A stretch of DNA of 64,000 nt, from contig NZ_CP088923.1 of NCBI RefSeq assembly GCF_021545845.1, forward strand, positions 2,852,001 to 2,916,000. The letters run 5' to 3'. Source of the DNA: Rhodanobacter thiooxydans. GTDB taxonomy: Bacteria > Pseudomonadota > Gammaproteobacteria > Xanthomonadales > Rhodanobacteraceae. The position numbers and the translations under genes were made by a program. This document shows positions 1-9,911 of the stretch, piece after piece. The number at the start of each line of letters is the position of its first letter. Within the stretch, counting starts at the first letter, position 1. The notes under the pieces were generated by a model. The model was not told the DNA's origin. It did not search any database and worked only from the letters and a program-made list of their open reading frames with translations.

Positions 1-1153
1 CAAGCAGGGCTGGCGACCCCAACGCACGCTCGTCTATGCCAGCTGGGACGGCGAGGAGCCCGGCCTGCTCGGTTCCACCGAATGGGCCGAGACGCATGCC
101 GCGGAACTCCAGCAGAAGGCCGTGCTGTATCTCAACTCCGACACCAACGGCCGCGGCTTCCTCGGCGCCGGCGGCAGTCACTCGCTGCAGCACCTGGTCA
201 ACCAGGTGGCCGCCGGCGTGACCGACCCGGAAACCGGTGTCAGCGTGCGCGAGCGACTGCGTGCACACATGCAAGTGGCCGGCAACAACAAGGACGCCAA
301 GCCGGAAGTCAAGGCGATCGCCAAGCTGGCGGCGGCCGGCGGCGACCTGCCGCTTGCCGCGCTGGGCTCGGGCTCCGACTACAGCGCGTTCCTGGAACAT
401 CTCGGCATCGCCTCGCTGGACCTCGGCTTCGGCGGCGAGGACGACGACGGCGGCATCTACCACTCGCGCTACGACTCGTTCGACCATTACGCGCGCTTTG
501 GCGACCCGAGCTTCGACTACGGCATGGCGCTGGCCAAGGTCGCCGGCCACGTGATGCTGCGCAGCGCCGAGGCCAACGTGCTGCCGCTGCGCTTCGGCGA
601 CTTCAGCGACACGCTGGGCCGCTACCTCGACGAACTGCACAAGCTGGTCGACGACACGCGCGAGGCTACCGAGCGGCAGCACCAGCTGCTGGACAGCCAT
701 GCATTCGCGCTCAATGCCGACCCGACACGGCCGGTCGCCCCGCCCGCACGCGATTCCGACATGCCGGCGATCGACCTCGCCCCACTGGACCGCGCGGCGA
801 AGCGGCTTGCGCAGAGCGCCAAGGCCTGCCGGGCCGCCTACGACAAGCGTGCCGCCGCCGGCTTCAACCTCACCGCCGCGCAGCGCCAGCAGCTCGACCG
901 CCTGGCCGGCAGCATGGAGCAGCGCCTCACCGATCCCGCCGGGCTACCCGGGCGCAGCTGGTTCAAGCACTTCATCTATGCGCCGGGCATGCTCACCGGC
1001 TACGACGTCAAGACCGTGCCCGGCGTGCGCGAGGCCATCGAGGCGCGTCGCTGGGACGAGGCCAGCCACTACGCCGCACTCACCGCCAAGGTGCTCGACC
1101 GCTACCGCGCGCAACTCGACCAGTTGACGGCGCTGCTGGACAAGCAGTCCTAG
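1..1153 (+). CDS. M28 family glutamate carboxypeptidase II-like peptidase, C-terminal part
   Basis: The gene enters from the left edge; the first complete codon is at position 2 and about 383 codons are visible. It is the C-terminal part of a glutamate carboxypeptidase II / transferrin-receptor-type zinc exopeptidase. Visible family marks are the Glu-Glu dyad in DGEEPGLLGSTEW (first 30 residues), the GSGSDYSAFL segment, and YHSRYDSF, whose His is the last zinc ligand. A helical TFR-like dimerisation domain fills the last 150 residues. Relatives are exported and trim acidic or dipeptide substrates in the periplasm. The start, signal peptide and first zinc ligands lie outside the window. It is the first of four peptidase genes in a row. 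Confidence 0.9.
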   Translation, partial: KQGWRPQRTLVYASWDGEEPGLLGSTEWAETHAAELQQKAVLYLNSDTNGRGFLGAGGSHSLQHLVNQVAAGVTDPETGVSVRERLRAHMQVAGNNKDAKPEVKAIAKLAAAGGDLPLAALGSGSDYSAFLEHLGIASLDLGFGGEDDDGGIYHSRYDSFDHYARFGDPSFDYGMALAKVAGHVMLRSAEANVLPLRFGDFSDTLGRYLDELHKLVDDTREATERQHQLLDSHAFALNADPTRPVAPPARDSDMPAIDLAPLDRAAKRLAQSAKACRAAYDKRAAAGFNLTAAQRQQLDRLAGSMEQRLTDPAGLPGRSWFKHFIYAPGMLTGYDVKTVPGVREAIEARRWDEASHYAALTAKVLDRYRAQLDQLTALLDKQS

Positions 1154-1245
1154 CCTGCAGCATCACGCTCGATCGCGAGGCGACCAGACCACCGGCCGCC
1201 CCGATCCGCTCCAGCGCCGCACCCGTCCCGATGCGGTCGGCGCCC

Positions 1246-1254
1246 TGCTATAAA
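1246..1254 (+). promoter_or_regulatory. Possible extended -10 promoter element for the S9 peptidase gene
   Basis: TGCTATAAA is an extended -10 (TGn plus TATAAA) 62 bases before the S9 start codon. No good -35 is visible, which extended -10 promoters can tolerate. Inferred from the motif only. Confidence 0.35.
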
Positions 1255-1315
1255 TGCCGCCCTGAGGCAGCCGGCAGGTTGTACGGTCGTTCAATCACGA
1301 CAGGGGAAATCAGCG

Positions 1316-3307
1316 ATGAGGATGCAGCGCTGGATCGTTGCGGGTCTGCTCTTGCTGTCTACTGCCGTGCTGCAGGCACAGCCGGTCTCCTATGCCGAGC
1401 TGGCGCGACATGCCCAGTACAAGGACGTGAAAATCTCGCCGGACGGCAAGTACCTGGCCGCCACCGCAGTGGTGAACGGGCAGACCGTGCTGGCCCTGAT
1501 CCGGGTGTCCGATCACCAGGGCAACCTGGTTCGCCCGCGGCAGGAGGACGACGTGATCGCTTTCTGGTGGGCGTCCGCTACCCGCGTGCTGTATTCCGTG
1601 GGCGAACGTGTCGGCGGTTACGATGCGCCGTTTGCCACCGGCGAACTATTCGCGGTCAACGCCGACGGCAATGGCGCGAACATGCTGTACGGCTACCGCC
1701 GCAGTGGCATGAGCACCGGCTCGCACATCCAGCGGGCGACGGCCGAATATGGCAGTGCCGAACTGATCGCCACCATCCCGGACGATCCCAAGCATGTGCT
1801 GGTATCCATCAGTTCGTGGTCGGGAGCCGGGCTCGAGGGCGCCATCCCCGTGGCCTACCGCATGGACGTGCGCAACGGCAACAAGACACAACTCATCGTT
1901 GCCCCCATGCGTGGCGCAAGCTTCGTCGCCGACCACCAGGGGCGGATCCGCTTCGCGGCTGGTTTTGACAATGACGGCAACGTCAGGGTCTACCAGCATC
2001 CGATCGATGGTGATGGCTGGCAGCTGCTGCCGGAAGCAAGCAGGAACCGCGCGATACCGATCGAATTCAACCGCGATGACAGCGGGGCGTATTTCACCTG
2101 TTCGGCCCCCGCCGCCTTCGGCGTTTGCCGCTGGGATCCGGCAAAGCAGTCGCTCAGCGTCGTGTGGAGCAATCCACACGTCGAAGCAACCCGGATACTG
2201 CAGGGCCTGGCCGACGACAGCATCCTCGGCGTGGGCTTCACGGACGGTCGTAGCGGCGCGGCGTTGTTCGACCCGCAGTCACTCGCTGCGCAGACCCTGC
2301 TGGCGCTGATGAAGCAGTTCCCTGGCGAGAACGTCCGCTTCGTCTCCGGCACGCGCGACGGCAGCCTGAGCGTGGTGCTGGTCGAGGCTGATGCCGATCC
2401 CGGCACGTTCCTGCTGTACGACGCCAAGGCCAACAGGCTCACGCCGCTGCTGGCCCGGGCCTCGTGGATCGACCCTGCCCGGATGGCCACCATGCAGCCG
2501 CTCGACTTCGCGGCACGCGACGGCATGCAGTTGCACGGCTACGTGAGCTATCCGCCCGGCAAGGAAAGCGCCAGGCACCTGCCGATGGTGGTGCTGGTGC
2601 ATGGCGGCCCGTTCGGCATCCGCGACCATTGGGAATACCAGCCGGACGTGCAGGCGCTGGCCACCCGTGGCTACGTCGTGCTGCAGGTGAACTACCGCGG
2701 TTCCGGTGGCTACGGCTACGACTACGAACGCGCCGGCTGGAGGGAGTGGGGCGGCAAGATGCAGGACGACGTCACCGACGCCACCCGTTGGGCCATCGCG
2801 CAAGGCCTCGCCGACCCGCAGCGCATCTGCATCTACGGCGCCAGCTATGGCGGTTATGCGGCACTCGAAGGGGCGGTGAAGGAACCGGACCTGTACAAGT
2901 GCGCGATCGGCTACGTGGGCGTCTACGACCTGCCCCTGATGCACCGCCGCGGCGACATCCCGCAATCGAGCTACGGCGAGGCTTATCTCAAGCGTCAGCT
3001 GGGCGACGACATGAACGTGCTGGCTACCCATTCGCCGATCAACCAGCTCGACCGGCTCAAGGCGCGCGTAATGCTGGTGGCCGGCGGCGAGGACAAGCGC
3101 GTGCCGCCCGTCCAGGGCCTCAGCCTGCACCAGGCGCTGGCGAAACGGAACATCGCGCACGAGTGGCTGTACAAGCCCAACGAGATGCACGGCTTCTACA
3201 ACGAAGCCAACCAGGCCGAACTGTATGCAAAGCTTGTGCAGTTCATCGGCTCCAGCATCGGCCCCGGCGTCACGGCGACAGGGAGCGGCAATACCGCCAC
3301 CCACTGA
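1316..3307 (+). CDS. S9 family prolyl oligopeptidase-like serine peptidase
   Basis: Exported alpha/beta-hydrolase peptidase of 663 residues. Residues 1-22 form a signal peptide (charged start, Leu-rich core, LQAQ cleavage region). A beta-propeller-like domain covers roughly residues 25-390, and the hydrolase domain the remainder. The triad is visible as Ser510 in GASYGGY, Asp593 in GGEDKRVP and His625 in EMHGFYN, in the order and spacing of dipeptidyl/acylaminoacyl peptidases. AGGGGAAA lies just before the ATG and supports this start. It probably cleaves peptides in the periplasm. The next gene is also a peptidase, but a 187-bp gap with a strong hairpin argues for separate transcripts. Confidence 0.93.
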   Translation: MRMQRWIVAGLLLLSTAVLQAQPVSYAELARHAQYKDVKISPDGKYLAATAVVNGQTVLALIRVSDHQGNLVRPRQEDDVIAFWWASATRVLYSVGERVGGYDAPFATGELFAVNADGNGANMLYGYRRSGMSTGSHIQRATAEYGSAELIATIPDDPKHVLVSISSWSGAGLEGAIPVAYRMDVRNGNKTQLIVAPMRGASFVADHQGRIRFAAGFDNDGNVRVYQHPIDGDGWQLLPEASRNRAIPIEFNRDDSGAYFTCSAPAAFGVCRWDPAKQSLSVVWSNPHVEATRILQGLADDSILGVGFTDGRSGAALFDPQSLAAQTLLALMKQFPGENVRFVSGTRDGSLSVVLVEADADPGTFLLYDAKANRLTPLLARASWIDPARMATMQPLDFAARDGMQLHGYVSYPPGKESARHLPMVVLVHGGPFGIRDHWEYQPDVQALATRGYVVLQVNYRGSGGYGYDYERAGWREWGGKMQDDVTDATRWAIAQGLADPQRICIYGASYGGYAALEGAVKEPDLYKCAIGYVGVYDLPLMHRRGDIPQSSYGEAYLKRQLGDDMNVLATHSPINQLDRLKARVMLVAGGEDKRVPPVQGLSLHQALAKRNIAHEWLYKPNEMHGFYNEANQAELYAKLVQFIGSSIGPGVTATGSGNTATH

Positions 3308-3324
3308 CCCTCTGCGGGGACAGG

Positions 3325-3355
3325 CGCGCTCCTGCCCGGTTCCGGCAGGAGCGCG
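3325..3355 (+). terminator. Hairpin after the S9 peptidase gene
   Basis: A perfect 12-bp stem (3325-3336 with 3344-3355) and a 7-base loop lie 18 bases after the S9 stop. There is no T tract, so this is a terminator-like or mRNA-stabilising hairpin rather than a textbook intrinsic terminator. Confidence 0.5.
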
Positions 3356-3494
3356 TCGTCACAGCTCGCCCATGTGGCAACCGATCGCCGTGGCGGCACA
3401 GGATTGCCCTGCCCAACTGATGGGCTACGCGCAGCCACACCGTTCTGGCAGAGTGCGACGATCAGCCGCCACACGACTCCCGGGGAAACTCATC

Positions 3495-6242
3495 ATGCAC
3501 GCACCCGTCCGGCTCTTGCTCGCCGTCCTGCTGGCGTCAGGCACTTTCGGTGCGTTTGCGGCGACCGGATCCGACAGTTCAACGCCGTATGCTCGCGACC
3601 CGACCCAACCGGTCGACCAGGCCTATACCGACCAGATCCTGAAATTCACCACCGCCCCCTCATTCAACTCGCCGCTGACCGACTACCTGCCCGCCTCCAC
3701 CAGCGTGCCCACGCCGGACAAGGTGCTGGGCCGCATCGCCGGCGCGCCGGATTACCTGCCGCATGTGGCCGACGTCCATCGCTACTTCCGCGAACTGGCC
3801 GCGGCCAGCCCGCGGGTGAAGGTGTTCTCGATCGGCAAGAGCGAGGAAGGCCGCGAGATGATCGCGGTGGCGATCGCCGACGAAAACCTGCTGGCCGATC
3901 TCGACGCGAACAAGGCGCGCCTGGCCAAGCTGGCCGACCCGCGCCGCATCGGCATGGACGACGCCGTCGCCGACCAGTTGGTCGCGCAGTCCACGCCGGT
4001 CTACTACATCACCGGCGCCATCCACTCCACCGAGACCGGTTCGCCCACCGCGCTGATGGAGCTGGCCTATCGCCTGGCGGTGGACGAGGCGCCGTACATC
4101 CAGCGCATCCGCTCGCACGTGATCACCCTGATCACCCCGGTGGTGGAGGTCGACGGCCGCGACCGCATGGTCGACCTGTACAACTGGCACCTGGCGCACC
4201 CAGGCCAGAACTACCCGCGGCTGCTGTACTGGGGCCACTACGTGGCGCACGACAACAACCGCGACGCGATGGGCATGTCGCTGAACCTCACCCGCAACGT
4301 GGCCGACACCTTCGTCGGCTGGCACGCGCAGGTGCTGCACGACCTGCACGAATCGGTGCCGTTCCTGTACGACAACACCGTGGGCGACGGCCCGTACAAC
4401 GCCTGGATCGACCCGATCCTCGCCGGCGAGTGGCAGCAGCTGGGCTGGGACAATGTGCAGCAGATGACCAGGCTCGGCATGCCGGGCGTGTTCGCCCACG
4501 GCGGCTTCGACACCTGGAGCCCCGGCTACCTGATGTTCATCGCCGCCATGCACAACGGCATCAGCCGCCTGTACGAGACCTACGGCAACGCCGGCGCCGA
4601 CACCGTGCAGCGCATCCTCGAACCGGAGGAATACCAGCGCACCTGGTACCGCCCGAACCCGCCGCTGCCGACCGTGCTGTGGTCACAGCGCAACAACAAC
4701 AACTACCAGCAGACCGGCCTGCTCACCGCGTTGAACTACTTCGCCGGCAACGGCCAGCAGTTCCTGAAGAACTTCTACCTGAAGGCCAAGCGCTCGATCG
4801 AGAAGCCGCAGCAGGCCGGCCCGGCCGCCTACGTGTTCCCGGCCGGCGACAAGCGCAGCGGCTCGCGCGCCCAGCTGCTGCGCATCCTGCAGCTGCAGCA
4901 CGCGGAGATCAGCCGCACCAGCGCACCGGTCACGGTGACCCTGCCGAAGCAGGACGACGACAGGAAGAAAGCAAAGACGCGGACCTTCCCTGCCGGCAGC
5001 TACGTGGTGCGCATGGACCAGCCGTACTCGCGCATCGCCGACACCTTGCTCGACCGCCAGTACTGGTCGCCAAAGGACCCACAGCAGCACCCCTACGACG
5101 ACACCGGCTGGTCGATGGGTGACCTGTTCGACGTGCAGGTGGTGCGCGTCACCGACACCGCGATCCTGAAGGCGCCGATGCGCCTGCTCGACGTGCCGGT
5201 CACCGTACCGCAGGGCCTGGCCGCGCTCGACATGCCGTCGGCGAAGCTGCCGCGCATCGCGCTGATGCACACCTGGCTGAGCACCCAGACCGAAGGCTGG
5301 TGGCGCATGGCGCTGGACAAGCTCGGGGTGCCGTACGACTACATCAGCACCCAGGACGTGGCCAAGGCTGGCGACCTGCGCGCGAAATACGACGTGATCC
5401 TGTTCGCCCCGGTCGGCGATACCAGCACGCAGCGCATCGTCGACGGCCTGCCGATGTGGGGCGAACCGCTGCCGTGGAAAACCACCGCGCTGACGCCGAA
5501 CCTCGGCCACATCGACGCGACCGACGACATCCGCCCCGGCCTCGGCGAGAGCGGCATCGCCCACCTCAAGCGCTTCGTGCAGGCCGGCGGCCTGCTGGTC
5601 ACCGCCGAGGACACCGCAAAGTTCGCCATCGACGAGGGCCTGGCGCCGGGCGTCTTCGTCACGAAAACCGAGAAGCTGAAAGTGGTCGGCAGCGTGCTGC
5701 AGGCGAAGTTCGTCGACCGCGGCAGCCCGATTGCCGCCGGCTACGACAGCGACGAGCTGGCGCTGTACAGCGCGGCGGGCCAGTCGTTCAAGGTGTCCAA
5801 CCTGGTCACCGGCGACCACGGGCTGCCGACCGCGAAGGAATTCCAGCGCCCGACCGGACGCGGCGGCCCGCACGACACGGACACCCCCGAAGGTCGCACC
5901 TCGACCGCCCCGGCCGCCCTGCCCGACGTCAAGCCGTGGCAACCGCTGCCGCTCAACGCCGAGCAGATGCGCAACAACCCGTGGGTGATTCCCGCCGAGC
6001 AGCGCCCGCGCGTGATCCTGCGCTACGCCGAGGCGAAGAACCTGCTGATCTCCGGCCTGCTCGACGGCGGCGACGAGATGGCCGAGCGTGCCGCCGTGGT
6101 CGACGCCCGCTACGGCAAGGGCCACGTGCTGCTGTTCGCCGGCAACCCGATCTGGCGCGGCGAAACCATCGGCAGCTACCCGCTGGTGCTCAACGCCATC
6201 GTCAACTTCAACCGGCTGGATACGCCACCGGCGAAACCCTGA
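3495..6242 (+). CDS. M14 family zinc carboxypeptidase-like protein, exported
   Basis: Protein of 915 residues starting at the ATG preceded by CGGGGAAA. An in-frame extension upstream exists but lacks the signal peptide, which begins MHAPVRLLLAVLLAS and ends near AFAA. The M14 zinc motif His177-Ser-Thr-Glu180 is clear, with a third ligand likely in HDLHE (His282 or His285). NLTRNVAD is in the place of the substrate-binding Asn-Arg pair. The remaining 550 residues include a glutamine-amidotransferase-like region seen in large bacterial M14 proteins, where the sequence reads as intact. It is predicted to act in the periplasm on peptide C-termini. The exact substrate is not readable. Confidence 0.88.
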   Translation: MHAPVRLLLAVLLASGTFGAFAATGSDSSTPYARDPTQPVDQAYTDQILKFTTAPSFNSPLTDYLPASTSVPTPDKVLGRIAGAPDYLPHVADVHRYFRELAAASPRVKVFSIGKSEEGREMIAVAIADENLLADLDANKARLAKLADPRRIGMDDAVADQLVAQSTPVYYITGAIHSTETGSPTALMELAYRLAVDEAPYIQRIRSHVITLITPVVEVDGRDRMVDLYNWHLAHPGQNYPRLLYWGHYVAHDNNRDAMGMSLNLTRNVADTFVGWHAQVLHDLHESVPFLYDNTVGDGPYNAWIDPILAGEWQQLGWDNVQQMTRLGMPGVFAHGGFDTWSPGYLMFIAAMHNGISRLYETYGNAGADTVQRILEPEEYQRTWYRPNPPLPTVLWSQRNNNNYQQTGLLTALNYFAGNGQQFLKNFYLKAKRSIEKPQQAGPAAYVFPAGDKRSGSRAQLLRILQLQHAEISRTSAPVTVTLPKQDDDRKKAKTRTFPAGSYVVRMDQPYSRIADTLLDRQYWSPKDPQQHPYDDTGWSMGDLFDVQVVRVTDTAILKAPMRLLDVPVTVPQGLAALDMPSAKLPRIALMHTWLSTQTEGWWRMALDKLGVPYDYISTQDVAKAGDLRAKYDVILFAPVGDTSTQRIVDGLPMWGEPLPWKTTALTPNLGHIDATDDIRPGLGESGIAHLKRFVQAGGLLVTAEDTAKFAIDEGLAPGVFVTKTEKLKVVGSVLQAKFVDRGSPIAAGYDSDELALYSAAGQSFKVSNLVTGDHGLPTAKEFQRPTGRGGPHDTDTPEGRTSTAPAALPDVKPWQPLPLNAEQMRNNPWVIPAEQRPRVILRYAEAKNLLISGLLDGGDEMAERAAVVDARYGKGHVLLFAGNPIWRGETIGSYPLVLNAIVNFNRLDTPPAKP

Positions 6243-6263
6243 GGTAGCAGCGCTCCATGTGGG

Positions 6264-7958
6264 TCACTTCGACGTCGATGGCGCCGCCGGCGATGCCGGC
6301 GGTTTCATCATGGCGTCGCGCTTGTCCTTGAACGGATTGCCGGCGTACCACTGCGGCCACACGCCGGCATGGCTGAGGTATTGCCCCAACTCGTACAGCG
6401 CCTGGGTGTCCTGGAGGATGCCTTCCAGGTTCCAGTGCGGATCGAACACGTCGTTCGTCGTGTGGTAGCGGTGTGCGGTGTAGTCCTCGGCCGCCTTCTG
6501 GCCGGCAGCGCGGCCGCCCTCGATCAGATCCAGGCCCGAACTGGCCAGCAGCGCCGGCACGCCGGCCCGCGCGAAGTTGAAATGGTCGGAGCGGAAGTAG
6601 AAGCCGTTTTCCGGCGTGGTCTCCGGCGAAATCACCCGGCCCTGCTTGCGCAGCACGCCGGCGAGCATGTCCTCCAGCTCGGACTGGCCCTTGCCGATCA
6701 CCGTCATGTCATGCGCGGGGCCGATCATCGGCAACGCGTCGACGGCGATGTCGGCCACCGTGCGGTTCAACGGGAACACCGGCTTGGCCGCGTAGTACTG
6801 CGAACCGAGCAGGCCCGATTCCTCCAGCGTCGGCATGAAGAACAGCACGCTGCGCTCAGGCGGCTTTGCCTGGTGTGCGAACGCGCCGGCGATCTGCAGC
6901 AGCATGCTCAGGCCGGTGCCGTTGTCGACGGCGCCGGCATAGACCTGGTGACCCTTGCGGCTGTGGTCGGTGCCCAGATGGTCCCAGTGCGCGGTGTAGA
7001 CCACCACCTCGTCGGGCTTGTAGCTGCCCTCGACCATCGCCAGCACATTCTTCGATTCGATGTGGCCGATCTTGTTGTGCAGGGTGATCGAGGCGGTCGC
7101 GTGCAACGGCACCGGCTCGAAGCCGGGCTTCGCCGCGGCCCGTTCGAGTTCGGCGAAATCGAGGCCCGCGGCGGCGAACAGCCGGGTGGCTGCGTCGCGC
7201 GTCAGCCAGCCGGCCACCGGCAGCCGCGGGGACGGATCGACGTTGGCCGGCAGGCTCAGCTGCGGACCGACCGCGCCGTTCTGCAGCACGCTCCACGGAT
7301 AACCGGCCGCGGCGTCGCTGGTGTGCACGATGAAGCAGGCGGCGGCGCCCTGCAGCGCGGCCTGCGCGTATTTGTACGGCCAGCGGCCGTACCAGGTCAT
7401 CGCGCGGCCGTTGAACAGCTTCAGATCGCGGCTGGCGAAGCCGGGATCGTTGACCAGCACGATCACCGTCTTGCCTTTCACGTCGACGTCCCGGTAGTCG
7501 TTCCAGTGCCAGGCGGGCGCATCCGCGCCGTAGCCGAGGAACACCACCGGCGAATCCTTCAGCGCAACCTCGGCTTTCGCCTGCAGGGTCTGCGCCACCA
7601 TGTCGGTGCGGTACGCCAGCTTCAGCGGCTTGCCGCGCGCGGTGACGTCCAGGCTGACATCGGTATTCAGCAGCAAGGTGGAGTCGGCCGGCACGGTCTG
7701 GAACCACGAACCGTGGTTGCCCGGCTGCAGCCCCATCCGCTTGAACTCGGCCACCAGGAAATCGGTGGTGCGCTGCGCGCCGATGGTGCCGGGCTTGCGC
7801 CCGCCGAACGCATCGGAGCTGAGCGTCTGGTCGAAGCGGACGAAATCGGCGGCGTTGATCGATGGCGCCCGCGTCGTGTCGGCTTCGGCGGCGGCCGCCT
7901 GCAGCGGCAACACGGCCAGGCCCAGTGCGACCAGCAGGACGGAACTCCTCACACGCAT
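6264..7958 (-). CDS. M28 family zinc aminopeptidase, exported
   Basis: Protein of 564 residues. I chose the ATG at 7958, preceded by GGGAG, because it puts a clean signal peptide (MRVRSSVLLVALGLAV, cleavage near AAAA) at the N-terminus; the frame is open for 25 more codons upstream. Zinc-site motifs are His324-Trp-Asp326-His, the bridging Asp in YAGAVDNGTG, the catalytic Glu-Glu of TLEESGLLGS and the final His of FRSDHFNFARAG. A protease-associated domain is probably inserted around residues 130-280. It converges on the M14 gene with 21 bases between the stops. Likely a periplasmic aminopeptidase. Confidence 0.92.
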   Translation of the reverse strand: MRVRSSVLLVALGLAVLPLQAAAAEADTTRAPSINAADFVRFDQTLSSDAFGGRKPGTIGAQRTTDFLVAEFKRMGLQPGNHGSWFQTVPADSTLLLNTDVSLDVTARGKPLKLAYRTDMVAQTLQAKAEVALKDSPVVFLGYGADAPAWHWNDYRDVDVKGKTVIVLVNDPGFASRDLKLFNGRAMTWYGRWPYKYAQAALQGAAACFIVHTSDAAAGYPWSVLQNGAVGPQLSLPANVDPSPRLPVAGWLTRDAATRLFAAAGLDFAELERAAAKPGFEPVPLHATASITLHNKIGHIESKNVLAMVEGSYKPDEVVVYTAHWDHLGTDHSRKGHQVYAGAVDNGTGLSMLLQIAGAFAHQAKPPERSVLFFMPTLEESGLLGSQYYAAKPVFPLNRTVADIAVDALPMIGPAHDMTVIGKGQSELEDMLAGVLRKQGRVISPETTPENGFYFRSDHFNFARAGVPALLASSGLDLIEGGRAAGQKAAEDYTAHRYHTTNDVFDPHWNLEGILQDTQALYELGQYLSHAGVWPQWYAGNPFKDKRDAMMKPPASPAAPSTSK

Positions 7959-8080
7959 CGAAACACTCCCGGCAATGGCATCGACGACCTTTGTAGCGCG
8001 CACCTGCACGGCTGTCCATGCGAGCTGCCGCAATCGCCGGCTGCAGCGGCACCTGCAAGCCAGGCCCTACCGCGCGGCCC

Positions 8081-9880
8081 TCAGCTGCCCATGCCGACCT
8101 CGTAAACCCTGATCCGATTGCGTCCCTCGTGCTTGGCCCGGTACATGGCGCGGTCGGCATCGATCATCAGCTGCCGCAGCTCGTAGCCGCTGCTGGCTGC
8201 GGCAGCGATGCCGAAGCTGGCCGAGATCGGAATGGCCGGCGCATCCCCGGCGCTGGAGGCGGCGGCGATGGCCGTACGCATCTGCTCGACCCTTGGCAGC
8301 ACGCTGTCCAGCGTGCACTCGGGCAACAGCACGCCGAACTCCTCCCCGCCGAGACGACCGAACACGTCGGTAGAGCGCAGATGCGCCTGGCAGGCATCGA
8401 CCGCACGCTTCAGCACCCGGTCGCCTACTGCATGCCCATGCGTGTCGTTGACCAGCTTGAAGTGGTCCAGGTCGATCAGCACCAGGCAGACGTCGCGCGC
8501 CGATTTGCGGCAGTAACGCAACTGCCGCTCGGCTTCGTTGACGAAGTGCTGCCGATTGAAGATGCCAGTGAGGCCGTCGCGCCGCGCCAGCCGCATGAAA
8601 CGCAATTGCGAACGCTTGACCCGATAGGCCCACAGTGCGATGGACGCCAGTACCAGCAGCAGCAGCGCGATATACAGCCGGCTGGTTTCTGCCGCCTTGC
8701 GATCCAGCTCGTCCTGCAGGGTAAGAATCCTGTTCTTCTTGTCGAGCCCCTCGATCTGCAGTTTCTTTGCCAGTACCTGCTGTTTGACGGTCTGGTACGC
8801 CAGTGCCTTCGCGCTCACATCATCCAGATAACCCTTGTCGGCGACCATGTAGCCTTTGAGATAGGCCAAAGCTTCGCCCAAGTCGCCTTGCTTCTCCTCA
8901 ACCTGGTACAAAACCCGATAGGCAGAGGCAGTCGATGCGGAATATACGCCTCCGATGCTTTTGTTTTTCTCGACAACACGAAGTGCATGTATTTTTGCCA
9001 GTCCGGCATCGCCACGTTTCCAGTAAGCCTGTGCCAGCAAATCGTCAAAATCGGAAACAAGCGGCGGGTAGCGCTTGCGCTGAACATCCGCATAATTTTC
9101 CTGCAGCAGGCTGATGGCTTCGGCGGATCGCCCCCGCTCAATTTCCAACTTTGCGACGACTGTCTTGAACATGCCGGCAATCAGGATATTGCCGGCCCGG
9201 TCACAGGCTTCCCTTCCGTTGCGGATTTTTTCCTCGACGATCTGCCATCGCCCCGCCCGAAGAAGTGCATCGAGCTTGTAGTACCAACCGATGCAGGCAC
9301 TCTTGGGGCTCTCGGCTCCTTTGATCAATTGCTCCGCATAGTCGATCGCCAAGTCGTATTGGCCCGCTTCGAGGTACAACTGCGAAGCAACGCCAAGGGC
9401 TTGTATGCGGACTCGTCCTTCAGTTACTCGTGGAAGCTCTTCCAGAAGGAGGCTCAACCGTGCAAATGCCTCCTCGTATCGGGATTGCGTCACCAGGAGG
9501 TCTACCGTTGTCGCAGCGGCGCGAAACGACAGGGTTGGATCTTCCGACTGATCCGCGATCGCCTTCATCAAGGGAAGTGCCGTCTTGAAGTCCCCGCGAA
9601 AGACAATCTGTCGCGCATCGAGATAGCGTCGGTGCAATTGCTGCTGTGGGGAAAGCCTCAACTTGCTGTCATCGAGTCGTTGCATCAATGCGTTGAACTC
9701 ATCGATGTTATTCGACTCGGCGCCATCAGCCAGTTTGAGAAGTTGTGCAGGGTCCTGGGGCAAAGAGGCGTGCTGCGGCTCGGCCGCAATAACCGCGCCG
9801 GCACGCGCAAGCAACCATATTGCCCATACGGCGAGGAGCAGACAGCGCCTTGCTCCCTGTCGAAACATTTGTCTGATCAC
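8081..9880 (-). CDS. TPR-sensor diguanylate cyclase 1 (GGDEF)
   Basis: Membrane protein of 599 residues. The start is a GTG at 9880 with a weak AGGCG; an ATG four codons later (9868) is an alternative and keeps the signal peptide. Order: signal peptide to about residue 32, a helical TPR-like region to about 395, one transmembrane helix near 403-421 (IALLLLVLASIALWAY), then a GGDEF domain. The active site is GGEEF at 511-515, with RSTD five residues before it, the usual inhibitory I-site. The topology puts the TPR part in the periplasm and c-di-GMP synthesis in the cytoplasm. The gene follows a small precursor-like peptide gene by 31 bases, and the same arrangement recurs at 10441-12552. Confidence 0.9.
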   Translation of the reverse strand: MIRQMFRQGARRCLLLAVWAIWLLARAGAVIAAEPQHASLPQDPAQLLKLADGAESNNIDEFNALMQRLDDSKLRLSPQQQLHRRYLDARQIVFRGDFKTALPLMKAIADQSEDPTLSFRAAATTVDLLVTQSRYEEAFARLSLLLEELPRVTEGRVRIQALGVASQLYLEAGQYDLAIDYAEQLIKGAESPKSACIGWYYKLDALLRAGRWQIVEEKIRNGREACDRAGNILIAGMFKTVVAKLEIERGRSAEAISLLQENYADVQRKRYPPLVSDFDDLLAQAYWKRGDAGLAKIHALRVVEKNKSIGGVYSASTASAYRVLYQVEEKQGDLGEALAYLKGYMVADKGYLDDVSAKALAYQTVKQQVLAKKLQIEGLDKKNRILTLQDELDRKAAETSRLYIALLLLVLASIALWAYRVKRSQLRFMRLARRDGLTGIFNRQHFVNEAERQLRYCRKSARDVCLVLIDLDHFKLVNDTHGHAVGDRVLKRAVDACQAHLRSTDVFGRLGGEEFGVLLPECTLDSVLPRVEQMRTAIAAASSAGDAPAIPISASFGIAAAASSGYELRQLMIDADRAMYRAKHEGRNRIRVYEVGMGS

Positions 9881-9911
9881 CCACGCCTAACGGCAACCCG
9901 AGTTATACGGG

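Noticed and set aside
3374..5122. Long open frames in other frames of the M14 gene and similar places
   Set aside because: High GC opens shadow frames. They have Arg/Pro/Ala-biased text, no domains and no ribosome sites.
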